64,000 nt of DNA from Streptomyces sp. LUP47B. GTDB lineage: Bacteria > Actinomycetota > Actinomycetes > Streptomycetales > Streptomycetaceae. The stretch lies in the NCBI RefSeq assembly GCF_001746295.1, contig NZ_MJAH01000001.1:1221188-1285187 (forward strand), given 5' to 3'. Shown in pieces: positions 8,498 to 16,592 of the stretch. Every line of letters starts with the position of its first letter. Positions within the stretch are counted from its first letter, which is position 1. Below the pieces are notes generated by a model, which did no database searches, was not told the origin of the DNA, and saw only the letters and a list, made by a program, of their open reading frames with translations. The position numbers were made by a program, and so were the translations under genes.

Positions 8498-9409
8498 TCA
8501 GGTGCTCCCTGCTCTGGGCAGGCGGGCGAGTGCGAGCCGCAGGAAGGCCTGGGCTGCGGGTGAGGCCGGTGCCGGGTCGCGGTGGGCGAGGGCCAGTGGC
8601 TGGAGTGCATGGCAGTCGTGGAGGCGCAGGATGCAGTCGGCTTGGTCCGCGGGGACTATGGCGTCGGCCACCGGGCGGGGCACGACGGTCACCCCGATGC
8701 CTTCAACGGCCAGCGAGACGAGATCTCCCGCGTTGCGCAATGTGCAGACACTCCGGCGACGTGCCCGAGCACGGTCGAAGGCGGCGTCCACCTGCAGGCG
8801 CAGTCCCGTGTCCGGGGCGTAGTCGAGGAAGCGCTCGTCGGCGAGCTTGCCCAGATCCGTGACGCCGGCCCCTCGCAACGGGTGCTGACGACCCACGACG
8901 GCCACGAGCGGCACCAGGCGGAGCAGGTGGTAGGCGATGCCCTGGGGCAACTGGTGGTCGTGCAGGCCGATGATGGCGACCTCGAGTTCGCCGGTCAGGA
9001 GCTGGGCGGCGGCTTCCACCCCGTCGGCGTCGGAGAGGGTGACCTCGACCGAGGGGTACGCCTCCTGGTACTCCCGCAGCAGGCCGAGCTGGTCGATGTC
9101 ACTGGCCGTGAGCGTCACCGAGCCTATGCGCAGTCGTCCTCGCACACGTCCGTCGAGGGAGGCGATCTCGGCGTGCATCTCCTGTACAACCTTGAGCACT
9201 TGCCGTGCGGAGGCCACGAAGGTCTGTCCGGCCTGGGTCAGCCGGACGTTGCGGCTCGTCCGTTCGAACAGCCGGGTCCCGACCTCGTGTTCGAGCTGGG
9301 TGATCTGGTGGCTGAGCCCGGACTGCCCGATGCGGCAGCGTGCCGCGGCCCGGGTGAAGTTGAGCTCGTCGGCGATGGCCACCGCGTACTCCATCTGCCG
9401 CAGATCCAT
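8498..9409 (-). CDS. LysR-family transcriptional regulator
   Basis: A 303-residue LTTR. The HTH is MEYAVAIADELNFTRAAARC, with IGQSGLSHQITQLEHEVGTR and LFERTSRNVRLT after it; the effector-binding domain follows from about residue 90. It is divergent from the carotenoid-oxygenase-type dioxygenase at 9619, 209 bp away, and therefore probably regulates the dioxygenase-MBL-ALDH group. No clean dyad could be picked out in the intergenic DNA by eye. It differs substantially from the LysR at 4823, so the two are not recent duplicates. Confidence 0.92.
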   Translation of the reverse strand: MDLRQMEYAVAIADELNFTRAAARCRIGQSGLSHQITQLEHEVGTRLFERTSRNVRLTQAGQTFVASARQVLKVVQEMHAEIASLDGRVRGRLRIGSVTLTASDIDQLGLLREYQEAYPSVEVTLSDADGVEAAAQLLTGELEVAIIGLHDHQLPQGIAYHLLRLVPLVAVVGRQHPLRGAGVTDLGKLADERFLDYAPDTGLRLQVDAAFDRARARRRSVCTLRNAGDLVSLAVEGIGVTVVPRPVADAIVPADQADCILRLHDCHALQPLALAHRDPAPASPAAQAFLRLALARLPRAGST

Positions 9410-9618
9410 CGCAAACTCCGATCATTTCGTGCGGGTTTCAGTGTTGGACTCCGAAGACACAACGAGGACATCATGGCGCCAGAACGAGCTGTTCAGCTCC
9501 GATCCACCAATTCCTACACTCTTTCCTGCGAGGCCTGCTCTCACAGTAGAGCGCTGGCGCCCAGGAGCATCCATCAGTTTCTTCGCTTGATCAAACCCTA
9601 GTCACAGGGGAGAGAGCC

Positions 9619-11154
9619 ATGGCGACTGCAACGACGCAGCCAGGCGGGACACCCGGGCAGCAGCCTGTGGGCACCCAGCCGCCTCCGGAGACCATGACGT
9701 GGCCGGACACGCCGAAGTTCTGGGGGTTCTTCGCCCCATCGCGGATCGAGGCGGACGTCTACGACCTGGAGGTCGAGGGCCGTATACCGCCCGCGCTGTC
9801 CGGCGCCTTCTACCGGGCCGCCGCGGACACCCAGTATCCGCCGCGGTACGCGAACGACGTCTACATCAACGGCGACGGCATGATCCACATGGTGCGGTTC
9901 GACAACGGCCACGCCGATCTGAAGACCCGCTTCGTCCGCACCAAGCGCTTCGAGCTGGAACGCCAGGCGCGCCAGGCCCTGTTCGGCGCCTACCGCAACC
10001 CGTACACCGATGATCCGTCGGTGGCCGGCATCGACGACGGCAACGCCAACACGTCGATCATCTGGCACGCCGGGAAGCTGCTCGCGCTGAAGGAGGCGGC
10101 CCTCCCGTACGAGCTGGACCCGGTGACGCTGGAGACCCGGGGAATCTACGACTTCTCCGGCCAGATCCGCGGGCGTACGTTCACCGCGCACCCCAAGCAC
10201 GATCCGCGCACCGGTGAGCTGATCGCCTTCGCGTACAACGCGACCGGTCTGCCGGACAAACAGATCCACATCTACGAGATCTCGGCCTCCGGCAAGGTCA
10301 CCCGCTCCCAGACCTTCGAGGTGCCGTACTCGGCGATGGTGCACGACTGGCTGGTCACCCGGGACCATTTCGTGTTCACCATCTCGCCCATGGTCGCCGA
10401 CGCGGAGCTGCTCAAGACGGACGAGCAGTACTTCGCCTGGGATCCGAACCAGGGCACCTACGTCGCGATCATCCCCCGCGAGCAGGGCGTGAGCGGCATC
10501 CAGTGGTACCGCAGCGAACTGCTGATGGAGACGCACTCCCTCAACGCATGGACGGACGGCGACACCCTGGTCGCCGACCACTTCGTCTCCAAGTCCGGCT
10601 GGTTCTCCCAGTTCCCGAAGACGACCGTCGGCCTGCTGCCCGAGCTGCCGCCGTTCCTGCACCGCTGGACGTTCGACCTCACCCAGGGCGCCGCTCACTG
10701 GGACGACGCCAAGAACACCTACCGCAGCGAACAGCTGATCGCCTCGCCCGGTGACATGCCCCGCGTGGACCCCCGTGTGCTGATGGAGAAGAGCCGGCAT
10801 GCGTGGATCGGCAGTATGCATCCCGACGAGCCGATGTGCGAGGTCGGTCCGATGGGCCCGCCGTTCAACTCCCTCGTCTACCGCGACAACGACACCGGTG
10901 AGACGACGCACTGGGCGCCCGGCGAGCACGCCGCGCCCGAGGAGCCGGTGTTCGTGCCGAAGTCGGCAGACGCGGCCGAAGGCGAGGGCTACCTGCTGGC
11001 GCTTGTCGGTCGGCGCGACCAGAACCGGCACGACCTGGTCATCCTCGACGCCCTCGACATCGCCGCCGGCCCCATCGCCACCGTGAAGATCCCCTTCCGG
11101 CTGCGCTACGGCTTCCACGGCACGTGGGTTCCCGAGAACGAACTACGAAAGTGA
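9619..11154 (+). CDS. Carotenoid-oxygenase-family dioxygenase (lignostilbene/isoeugenol type)
   Basis: A 511-residue seven-bladed beta-propeller non-haem iron dioxygenase. All four iron-binding histidines are visible: TAHPKHD (His191), MVHDW (His242), ETHSLNAW (His306) and GFHGTWVP (His500). Enzymes of this family split a C=C bond with O2. Members with the HSLNAW form are typical of bacterial cleavage of stilbenes, isoeugenol or related phenylpropenes to aromatic aldehydes such as vanillin. The downstream aldehyde dehydrogenase (12422) resembles vanillin dehydrogenase, which strengthens that reading. No signal peptide. A GGGGAGAG ribosome site precedes the ATG. Cleavage of apocarotenoids is the alternative. 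Confidence 0.88.
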   Translation: MATATTQPGGTPGQQPVGTQPPPETMTWPDTPKFWGFFAPSRIEADVYDLEVEGRIPPALSGAFYRAAADTQYPPRYANDVYINGDGMIHMVRFDNGHADLKTRFVRTKRFELERQARQALFGAYRNPYTDDPSVAGIDDGNANTSIIWHAGKLLALKEAALPYELDPVTLETRGIYDFSGQIRGRTFTAHPKHDPRTGELIAFAYNATGLPDKQIHIYEISASGKVTRSQTFEVPYSAMVHDWLVTRDHFVFTISPMVADAELLKTDEQYFAWDPNQGTYVAIIPREQGVSGIQWYRSELLMETHSLNAWTDGDTLVADHFVSKSGWFSQFPKTTVGLLPELPPFLHRWTFDLTQGAAHWDDAKNTYRSEQLIASPGDMPRVDPRVLMEKSRHAWIGSMHPDEPMCEVGPMGPPFNSLVYRDNDTGETTHWAPGEHAAPEEPVFVPKSADAAEGEGYLLALVGRRDQNRHDLVILDALDIAAGPIATVKIPFRLRYGFHGTWVPENELRK

Positions 11155-11162
11155 GCGGACAG

Positions 11163-11813
11163 ATGCGACTCATCAGGTGCGGACACGCCTGTATCAGGCT
11201 GGAGCGGGACGGCGTGGTCATCGTCATCGATCCCGGTGTCTTCTCCGACCCCCGGGCACTGGAGGGTGCCGACGCGGTGCTCGTGACGCACGAGCACGAG
11301 GACCATTTCGCCGAGGCCGTGCTGCGCGCGGCGGCCGAGGCCGACCCCGCCCTGCGGATCTGGGCCGACCGCTCCGTGGCGGCCAGGCTCGAAGGACTCG
11401 GCACCCGGGTCGCCGTCGTCGGCAACGGAGACGCCTTCGACATCGAGGGCATCAGTGTCGAGGTCCACGGCGAACTCCACGAGCCGATCCACCCGGACAT
11501 GCCGCAGGACACGAACGTCGGCTTCCTCGTGGGGAACACGGACGGCGCTGTCTTCCACCCGGGCGACGCGTTCACCGTGCCCACCCGCCCGGTGGACACG
11601 CTCCTCGTACCGGTCCACGGCCCGTGGTCCAAGACCGGCGAGGTCATCGACTACGTCCGCGAGATCAAACCGCGGCACGCTCTGTCGATCCACGACGGCG
11701 GTCTCAGCGAAGGCGGAAACTCCCTGGTGGACGTCCTTCTGACGGCGAGCCTCCAGGGTTTGGCCATCGACTACGCGCGGGTGGCTGCCGGAACCGGGAT
11801 CGAACTCGCCTGA
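11163..11813 (+). CDS. MBL-fold metallo-hydrolase
   Basis: A 216-residue metallo-beta-lactamase-fold protein. The metal motif is VTHEHEDHF (HxHxDH, His43-His48), with a second ligand region at FHPGDAFTVP and a final SIHDG histidine. It starts 8 bp after the dioxygenase stop, so the two are co-transcribed; an in-frame start at 11124 would overlap the dioxygenase and is not preferred. The compact single-domain form resembles UlaG-like hydrolases of the ComA/L-ascorbate-6-P lactonase group. A role hydrolysing a lactone or ester of the aromatic pathway is possible, but the substrate is not known. Confidence 0.8.
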   Translation: MRLIRCGHACIRLERDGVVIVIDPGVFSDPRALEGADAVLVTHEHEDHFAEAVLRAAAEADPALRIWADRSVAARLEGLGTRVAVVGNGDAFDIEGISVEVHGELHEPIHPDMPQDTNVGFLVGNTDGAVFHPGDAFTVPTRPVDTLLVPVHGPWSKTGEVIDYVREIKPRHALSIHDGGLSEGGNSLVDVLLTASLQGLAIDYARVAAGTGIELA

Positions 11814-11924
11814 CGGCTCCTCACCCCCAGCCCGTTGAAGTCCAGAAGCTCCCTATGCGGTAGCCAGGGCTTGAGGGGCGGCGCGCGCATCACAGGGCTC
11901 GAATGCCCGGGTGCGCGCGCACTG

Positions 11925-12379
11925 GGCGCTTCGACGTGGTGGTGCACGCCGTGGGTACGAACGACCGGCGACCCCCGGTGGACACGCCGGACGAGGTGTG
12001 GGACCGCACTCGTGACGCTGAACCTGTCGAGTGCGGTCTTCGCCGGGTGGACCAAGGGTCGGCTGAAGCGGCGAAGTGGGCCAGGACAGCATGATGTTCT
12101 TCTCGTCCCTGTCGACGGGCAGCCTGGACAAGCTGGTGAATGTCATGGCCCAGGAACGGGCCGCTGATGGCACCCGTCAACGCGGTGTCCGGCTTCAGAC
12201 CGAGACAGCGGACTGGAAGTCCTCCCGCCCGAGGACCTGATCGCCAACACCAGCTGGACCGCATCCGGACTCCGGCCGAACTCGTGGATACCGCGCTCTT
12301 CCTGGCCACCGACGATTCCTCCCACCTGACCGGCGCATAGCTCAACGCCGACGGCGGCTTCGACCTGATGGACACCTGA
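11925..12379 (+). pseudogene. Short-chain dehydrogenase/reductase remnant
   Basis: Plus-strand fragments in different frames are recognisable as an SDR. They read RFDVVVHAVGTNDRRPPVDT, TLNLSSAVFAGW, DKLVNVMAQERAADGTR and AELVDTALFLATDDSSHLTG followed by a stop and LNADGGFDL. The Rossmann GxxxGxG start and the YxxxK segment are missing, and several frameshifts separate the pieces. It lies between the MBL hydrolase and the ALDH, so the pathway once probably had a dehydrogenase step here that has been lost or replaced. Confidence 0.75.
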
Positions 12380-12421
12380 CTCGCAGATCCGCATCCGACC
12401 AAGCACAAAGGGAAACGACCC

Positions 12422-13882
12422 ATGCAACTTCATCGGAATCTCCTGATCGGCGGCAAGGAGATTCCCGCCGCCGCGGGCCAAACCACGACCGACCACAACC
12501 CGTGGACCGGCGAGCCGTACGCCACGGTCGCCGCCGCAGGACCGGAGGATGTGCGAGCCGCGGTGGGCGCGGCCGACGCCGCCTTCGCCGAGTGGGCCGC
12601 CCTCACGCCCTTCGCCCGGCGCAAGATCTTCCTCGACGCGGCGGATCTGATGGAGCAGCGCGGCGAGCAGGCCGTGGAACTGATGGCCGCGGAGACGGGC
12701 GCGACCCAGGGATGGGCACTGTTCAACGTCACCGTGGCCGCGAACGTGCTGCGCGAGGCCGCCGCCGCGCTCACCGCCCCGCTCGGTGACGTCCTCACCA
12801 CGCAGGAACCGGGCGGTCTGAGCCTGGCCGTTCGCGAACCCCTCGGCGTCGTCGCGGCGTTCGCACCGTGGAACGCGCCGATCATCCTCGGCACCCGAGC
12901 CGTCGTCGCCCCGCTGGCGGCGGGCAACACCGTCGTGGCCAAGGTGAGCGAGGACGCCCCTCTCGCATGCGGGATGTTCGTCGCCGACGTGCTGCGCGAC
13001 GCCGGACTGCCCGACGGAGTCCTCAACGTCATCACCAACGACAAGCAGGACGCCGCCGCGATTGCCGAGACGCTGATAGCGGACGCGCGTGTCCGCGCAG
13101 TCAACTTCACTGGCTCGACCGGCGTCGGGCGGATCATCGGCACCCTCGCCGCACAGCACCTCAAGCCGGCCGTGCTCGAACTCGGTGGCAAGAACTCCGT
13201 GATCGTGCTGCAGGACGCCGACCTCGACCATGCCGTGAACGCCGCCGCGTTCGCCGCGTTCATGAATTCCGGCCAGATCTGCATGTGCGCCGACCGCATC
13301 CTGGTGCACGCCTCACTCGCCGACGAGTTCACCCGGCGCTTCACCGTGAAGATCGCCGAACTGCCGACCGGCGATCCGGGTCTGCCCACCACCGTCATCG
13401 GCCCGCTGGTCGACGAGGCCGCTGCTCAGCGGGTCGCCGGCCTGGTCGAGGACGCGGTTGGCAAGGGCGCACGCGTGCTCACCGGCGGCGCCGCACCCGA
13501 GGGCGCCCTGCACCCGGCGACTGTGCTGACCGACGTCCCCGAGGACGCGTCACTGCACCAGACCGAGGCCTTCGGACCCCTCGTCGCCATCAGGGCCTTC
13601 GCGAACGATGACGAGGCCGTGGCCCTGGCCGACGACACCGAATACGGCCTCAGCTGCGGCATTCTCACCGAGAACGGCACCCACGGCCTGAAGGTGGCCC
13701 GCCGTATCCGCACCGGCATCGTGCACGTGAACGACCAGTCCGTGGCGGACGAACCCCAGGCTCCCTTCGGCGGCTTCGCCGCCTCCGGCTACGGCCGCTT
13801 CGGCGGACGCTGGGGCATCGAGTCCTTCTCGAACATCCGCTGGCTCACTCTCTCCACCGAGCAGCCGCACTACCCCTTCTAA
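12422..13882 (+). CDS. Aldehyde dehydrogenase, vanillin/salicylaldehyde-dehydrogenase-like
   Basis: A 486-residue NAD(P)+-dependent aldehyde dehydrogenase of normal length. Visible catalytic parts are the Asn loop FAPWNAP (Asn151), LELGGKNS with the general base Glu253, and NSGQICMCADR with nucleophile Cys287. The QICMC variant and the C-terminal PFGGFAASGYGRFGG are typical of the aromatic aldehyde branch (vanillin, benzaldehyde and salicylaldehyde dehydrogenases). It would oxidise the aldehyde made by the dioxygenase at 9619 to the corresponding benzoate. An AAGGGA ribosome site precedes the ATG. It may share a transcript with the MBL gene through the dead SDR region. Confidence 0.9.
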   Translation: MQLHRNLLIGGKEIPAAAGQTTTDHNPWTGEPYATVAAAGPEDVRAAVGAADAAFAEWAALTPFARRKIFLDAADLMEQRGEQAVELMAAETGATQGWALFNVTVAANVLREAAAALTAPLGDVLTTQEPGGLSLAVREPLGVVAAFAPWNAPIILGTRAVVAPLAAGNTVVAKVSEDAPLACGMFVADVLRDAGLPDGVLNVITNDKQDAAAIAETLIADARVRAVNFTGSTGVGRIIGTLAAQHLKPAVLELGGKNSVIVLQDADLDHAVNAAAFAAFMNSGQICMCADRILVHASLADEFTRRFTVKIAELPTGDPGLPTTVIGPLVDEAAAQRVAGLVEDAVGKGARVLTGGAAPEGALHPATVLTDVPEDASLHQTEAFGPLVAIRAFANDDEAVALADDTEYGLSCGILTENGTHGLKVARRIRTGIVHVNDQSVADEPQAPFGGFAASGYGRFGGRWGIESFSNIRWLTLSTEQPHYPF

Positions 13883-13950
13883 GGTGAGGTCAGTCGTGAG
13901 CCGCGATGCTCCAGGCGCTGTCGGGGGTTGGGTGGCGGATCGGTGGGGAA

Positions 13951-14420
13951 CGACGCGGCAGTACTACCCGGCCGCCCTCGCGGCCTTCGCCGTCCGCGGC
14001 GTCGGCCTGGACTCCCGCGGCCCGCACGGTCCTCGCCGCGGCACCCGACCCACGCCGCCGCCCGCCTGACCCGTGCCCAGCTGCGGGCCGTCCTGCGCAG
14101 ATCCGGACGGCAGCGGAACATCGAGGTATGGGTGGAAAGGCTGCGCACCATTTTCACCGGCGACTACCTGCACCAGCCGCCGCTCGTCGAGCAGACTATG
14201 GGGCGGCAACCCTGGCGCTGGTCGCCCAGTTGGATGCCGGCTGCCGGGCCGCCGATGACCTCGCCGAGGCGCCGGCCAAGGCGTTCGCGGGGCTACCGGA
14301 CGCCGAATTCCTGGGCAGCTTCCCGGGATCGGGCCACTCACCGGCGCACGCTTCCTGGCCGAGATCGGTGAAGACCGCACCCGCCCAGGCCAGCGTGTTC
14401 GAGGCGAAGGACGAGGGGCG
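13951..14420 (+). pseudogene. IS110-family transposase remnant
   Basis: Plus-strand pieces match the middle and C-terminal part of IS110/IS116/IS902 transposases: YYPAALAAFAVRGVGLDSR, RTVLAAAPDPRR, RLTRAQLRAVLRRSGRQRNI, YLHQPPLVEQTMG, TLALVAQLDAGCRAADDLAE and the helix-hairpin-helix-like FLGSFPGSG followed by ARFLAEIGEDRTR after a frameshift. Frames change at least three times and the N-terminal DEDD catalytic region is missing, so it is dead. Confidence 0.75.
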
Positions 14421-14471
14421 CAGAACCGTCCACTCCAGTCCGCTGTCCCGCACGGCCTGCTCGCCGGGCAG
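14367..14471 (-). pseudogene. NmrA/SDR-like NAD(P)-binding protein fragment
   Basis: The minus strand reads EQAVRDSGLEWTVLRPSSFA and SNTLAWAGAVF. This is the conserved strand-helix core of NmrA/NAD(P)H-binding reductases (the xxSGLxWTxLRPxxFMxN segment). Only about 35 residues survive, embedded against the IS110 remnant, so the insertion and later deletion probably destroyed this gene. Confidence 0.6.
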
Positions 14472-14501
14472 ATGCCGGCTACCCGAACCGAAGCAGCGAG
14501 G

Positions 14502-15245
14502 CTACGCGGCACTCGGGTCGCTCGGGTCGCTCGGGTCGATGCCTTCCAGACTTTCCTGCGTGTGCCCAAGGTGTTCCCGGAGCAGTTGCTGAGCGAGCGG
14601 GGCATCTCGAGCGACGATGGCATCAGCGATGGCGACGTGGTCGCCGTGCAGATACCCGCCCTGTTCTGGAATCGCATAGTGATCGCGCTGGTGAAGCTCG
14701 TGGAGCAGGTCAAGTTGCTCCCGGACCATGCGCACCAGAAGAAAGTTGTGGGTGGCGTTCGCGAGAGCGACATGGAAGTCGACGTTGTCCTGCCATGTAG
14801 CGCCACGTTCGGCAAGCTCCCGCAGCCGCTGGCCTTCCTCGGCCGTCCTGCGCTGGCAGGCAAGCGCCACGATCTGCCCCTCCAGAAGCGTTCTCGCCTC
14901 CAGGGCATCGACGATCGTCGCGACTTCCAACGTGGACACCGAGTCACCTGTGGATCGAATCTTGGCGTCGACGGCGCGCACGAACCGGCCCCCTCCCTGC
15001 CGGGAGATGATGATGCCGCGCTCCTCCAGGACCCGGAATGCCTCGCGCAGCACGTTGCGACTGACCGAGATCTGCTTCGCGATCTCGCGTTCCGGAGGCA
15101 ACCTGGTTCCCGGCTGCAACTGCTGCGAGTCGATCAATTCGATGATCTGCTGAACCACGTCTTCATACAGTCGGCGACTGCGTGCCGCCCGGAAGTGCAT
15201 CGGTTGCTCGAGCGCTTTTCCTTCCGACGGAACTTGATCTTCCAT
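14502..15245 (-). CDS. GntR-family regulator, FadR subfamily
   Basis: A 247-residue regulator. The N-terminal winged HTH is clear (LYEDVVQQIIELIDSQQLQPG, TRLPPEREIAKQISVSRNVL, REAFRVLEERGIIISRQGGG). The rest is an all-helical FCD domain with the metal/ligand pattern around DNVDFHVALANATHN and HGDHVAIADAI. The start at 15245 has GGAG eight bases upstream; the longer frame to 15467 is not supported. Its C-terminus ends in a DPSDPSDPS repeat made by a 9-bp tandem repeat. It is divergent from the catabolic operon beginning at 15608 and, by family habit, would repress it until the pathway substrate or an intermediate binds. Confidence 0.92.
   Translation of the reverse strand: MEDQVPSEGKALEQPMHFRAARSRRLYEDVVQQIIELIDSQQLQPGTRLPPEREIAKQISVSRNVLREAFRVLEERGIIISRQGGGRFVRAVDAKIRSTGDSVSTLEVATIVDALEARTLLEGQIVALACQRRTAEEGQRLRELAERGATWQDNVDFHVALANATHNFLLVRMVREQLDLLHELHQRDHYAIPEQGGYLHGDHVAIADAIVARDAPLAQQLLREHLGHTQESLEGIDPSDPSDPSAA
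14512..14538. repeat. Three tandem 9-bp units inside the GntR gene
   Basis: CTCGGGTCG occurs three times in a row, encoding the C-terminal Asp-Pro-Ser repeats on the minus strand. Gain or loss of a unit would keep the reading frame. Confidence 0.9.
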
Positions 15246-15487
15246 GGCGAGCACTCCACATCCTGGGCCGACACTCCGGTAGCCGACTGTACTGCGGCGT
15301 TCTCCGGCGAAGCCCGCCCCGTGGGTTTGACGGATGACTCGTAGCACGCTTCGCAGTGGAAGCCGAGATGACCACTGCCGCGTCGGCACCGCCTCCCGCA
15401 TCCGCCCACGTGAAGCCACCGCCGTAAGACCAGAGGCCACTATGCGAATGTGGCGCACATCACACACAGGATTCCATCCCTTCGGAG

Positions 15488-15518
15488 CATAATTGGGTCA
15501 CCCAGTGACCCAATTATG
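15488..15518. promoter_or_regulatory. 31-bp palindromic operator for the catabolic operon
   Basis: Two perfect 14-bp arms, CATAATTGGGTCAC and GTGACCCAATTATG, flank a 3-bp centre. The palindrome lies in the 362-bp divergent space between the GntR regulator and the operon start at 15608, 90 bp before the first ATG. The position and symmetry make it the best candidate GntR operator. Apart from this site, the intergenic DNA from 15246 to 15607 shows nothing clear. Confidence 0.75.
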
Positions 15519-15607
15519 CCCGGGATTCGAGGAAGCCTGCCGCCCGATCTGCGAAGCAACTCGGCCTTGCTCGCCCCCCGCGCGGAACCGCACGAAGAAG
15601 AGGACAG

Positions 15608-16588
15608 ATGCTCGAGGTATTGATGATGAAGGGCGCGACAAAGCTCGTTTCGGTCTGCGCCGCGGTTCAGCCGGGAGAAGACGCTCTGATAGTCACTGAC
15701 GCCCGGCAGGATCCCCGGATTGCCACGGTGCTGGCTCAGGCGGTGGTTGCCGCAGGCGCGCAGCCGACCGTCATGGTGGTCAGCGGCGGTGGCACCGACT
15801 CCGGCGAGCCGAGTGCAGCGGTGGCCGCGGCCATGCGGAGTTCGGCGGTGGTGTTCACACCACTCACCTCCTCGATCACTCACACGAGGGCGGGCAGTGA
15901 GGCCTGCGCCGACGGGACCCGGATCGTCAACATGACGCAGTGGACTGCGGGAATGATGGTCTCCGGTGGCATCGACGCCGACTTCGTCGCGCTCGAACCG
16001 ACGGTGCGCGCCTTGGCCAAGGTGTGGGACACCGGCGGCTCGGTGCAGGTGACCACCGCTGCGGGCACCGACCTCCAGCTCGACATCAGCGGGCGGCTCG
16101 GTTCTCCGCACGCCAAGACCGGCATCGTGCGTCCGGGCCAGTTCCACCCCGTGCCGGACATCGAGTCGCCAGTGTCACCCGTCACGGCCGAGGGCCGGAT
16201 TGTCTGCGACGCGAGTATCCCCTACCTCGGTATCGGGGTGCTGGACCAACCGGTCGTGCTTGAGGTCCGTGACGGCAACGTCGTGGAGATCAAGGGTGGC
16301 CGGGCTGCGGACACGGTGCGCGCCGCCTGGGCGGCCATGGATGATCCAGGCGTGTACAACGTCGCCGAACTCGGCGTGGGCATGAACCCCGAGTGCCGGC
16401 TGATCGGCCTGATGCTCGAGGACGAAGGCGTCGCCAACACCTGCCACATCGGCGTGGGCACAAGTGTCAACCTGGGCGGCACCGTCAAGGCGTCCTGCCA
16501 TTACGACTTCATCCTGCGCGATCCGACCATCACCGTCGATGGCCGCATCGTGATGGACGCCGGCACCCTCCTTGTCAGCGCTGACTAG
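15608..16588 (+). CDS. M29 aminopeptidase-superfamily metalloenzyme, NicX (2,5-dihydroxypyridine dioxygenase)-like
   Basis: A 326-residue protein whose C-terminal half carries the metal-site pattern of the M29/NicX fold: NVAELGVGMNPECRL (Glu254), NTCHIGVG (His280) and SCHYDFILRD (His298-x-Asp300). The fold is shared by aminopeptidases T/S and by 2,5-dihydroxypyridine 5,6-dioxygenase, which opens a pyridine ring using Fe(II). The loop between the two histidines is short (18 residues), unlike peptidases. The next gene is an amidase, and NicX is usually followed by amide hydrolysis of N-formylmaleamate, so a ring-opening role is plausible. AGGA precedes the ATG, while the internal ATGs at 15623 and 15626 are alternatives. 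Function as a peptidase cannot be excluded. Confidence 0.7.
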   Translation: MLEVLMMKGATKLVSVCAAVQPGEDALIVTDARQDPRIATVLAQAVVAAGAQPTVMVVSGGGTDSGEPSAAVAAAMRSSAVVFTPLTSSITHTRAGSEACADGTRIVNMTQWTAGMMVSGGIDADFVALEPTVRALAKVWDTGGSVQVTTAAGTDLQLDISGRLGSPHAKTGIVRPGQFHPVPDIESPVSPVTAEGRIVCDASIPYLGIGVLDQPVVLEVRDGNVVEIKGGRAADTVRAAWAAMDDPGVYNVAELGVGMNPECRLIGLMLEDEGVANTCHIGVGTSVNLGGTVKASCHYDFILRDPTITVDGRIVMDAGTLLVSAD

Positions 16589-16592
16589 TCCG

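Noticed and set aside
9598..11118. 506-residue minus-strand open frame opposite the dioxygenase
   Set aside because: Shadow of the dioxygenase gene; composition is Val/Arg/Gly-rich and no family motif is present.
16572..16592. TTG start for the amidase
   Set aside because: Lacks a ribosome site and lies inside the preceding gene; ATG 16593 is preferred, although coupling makes TTG possible.
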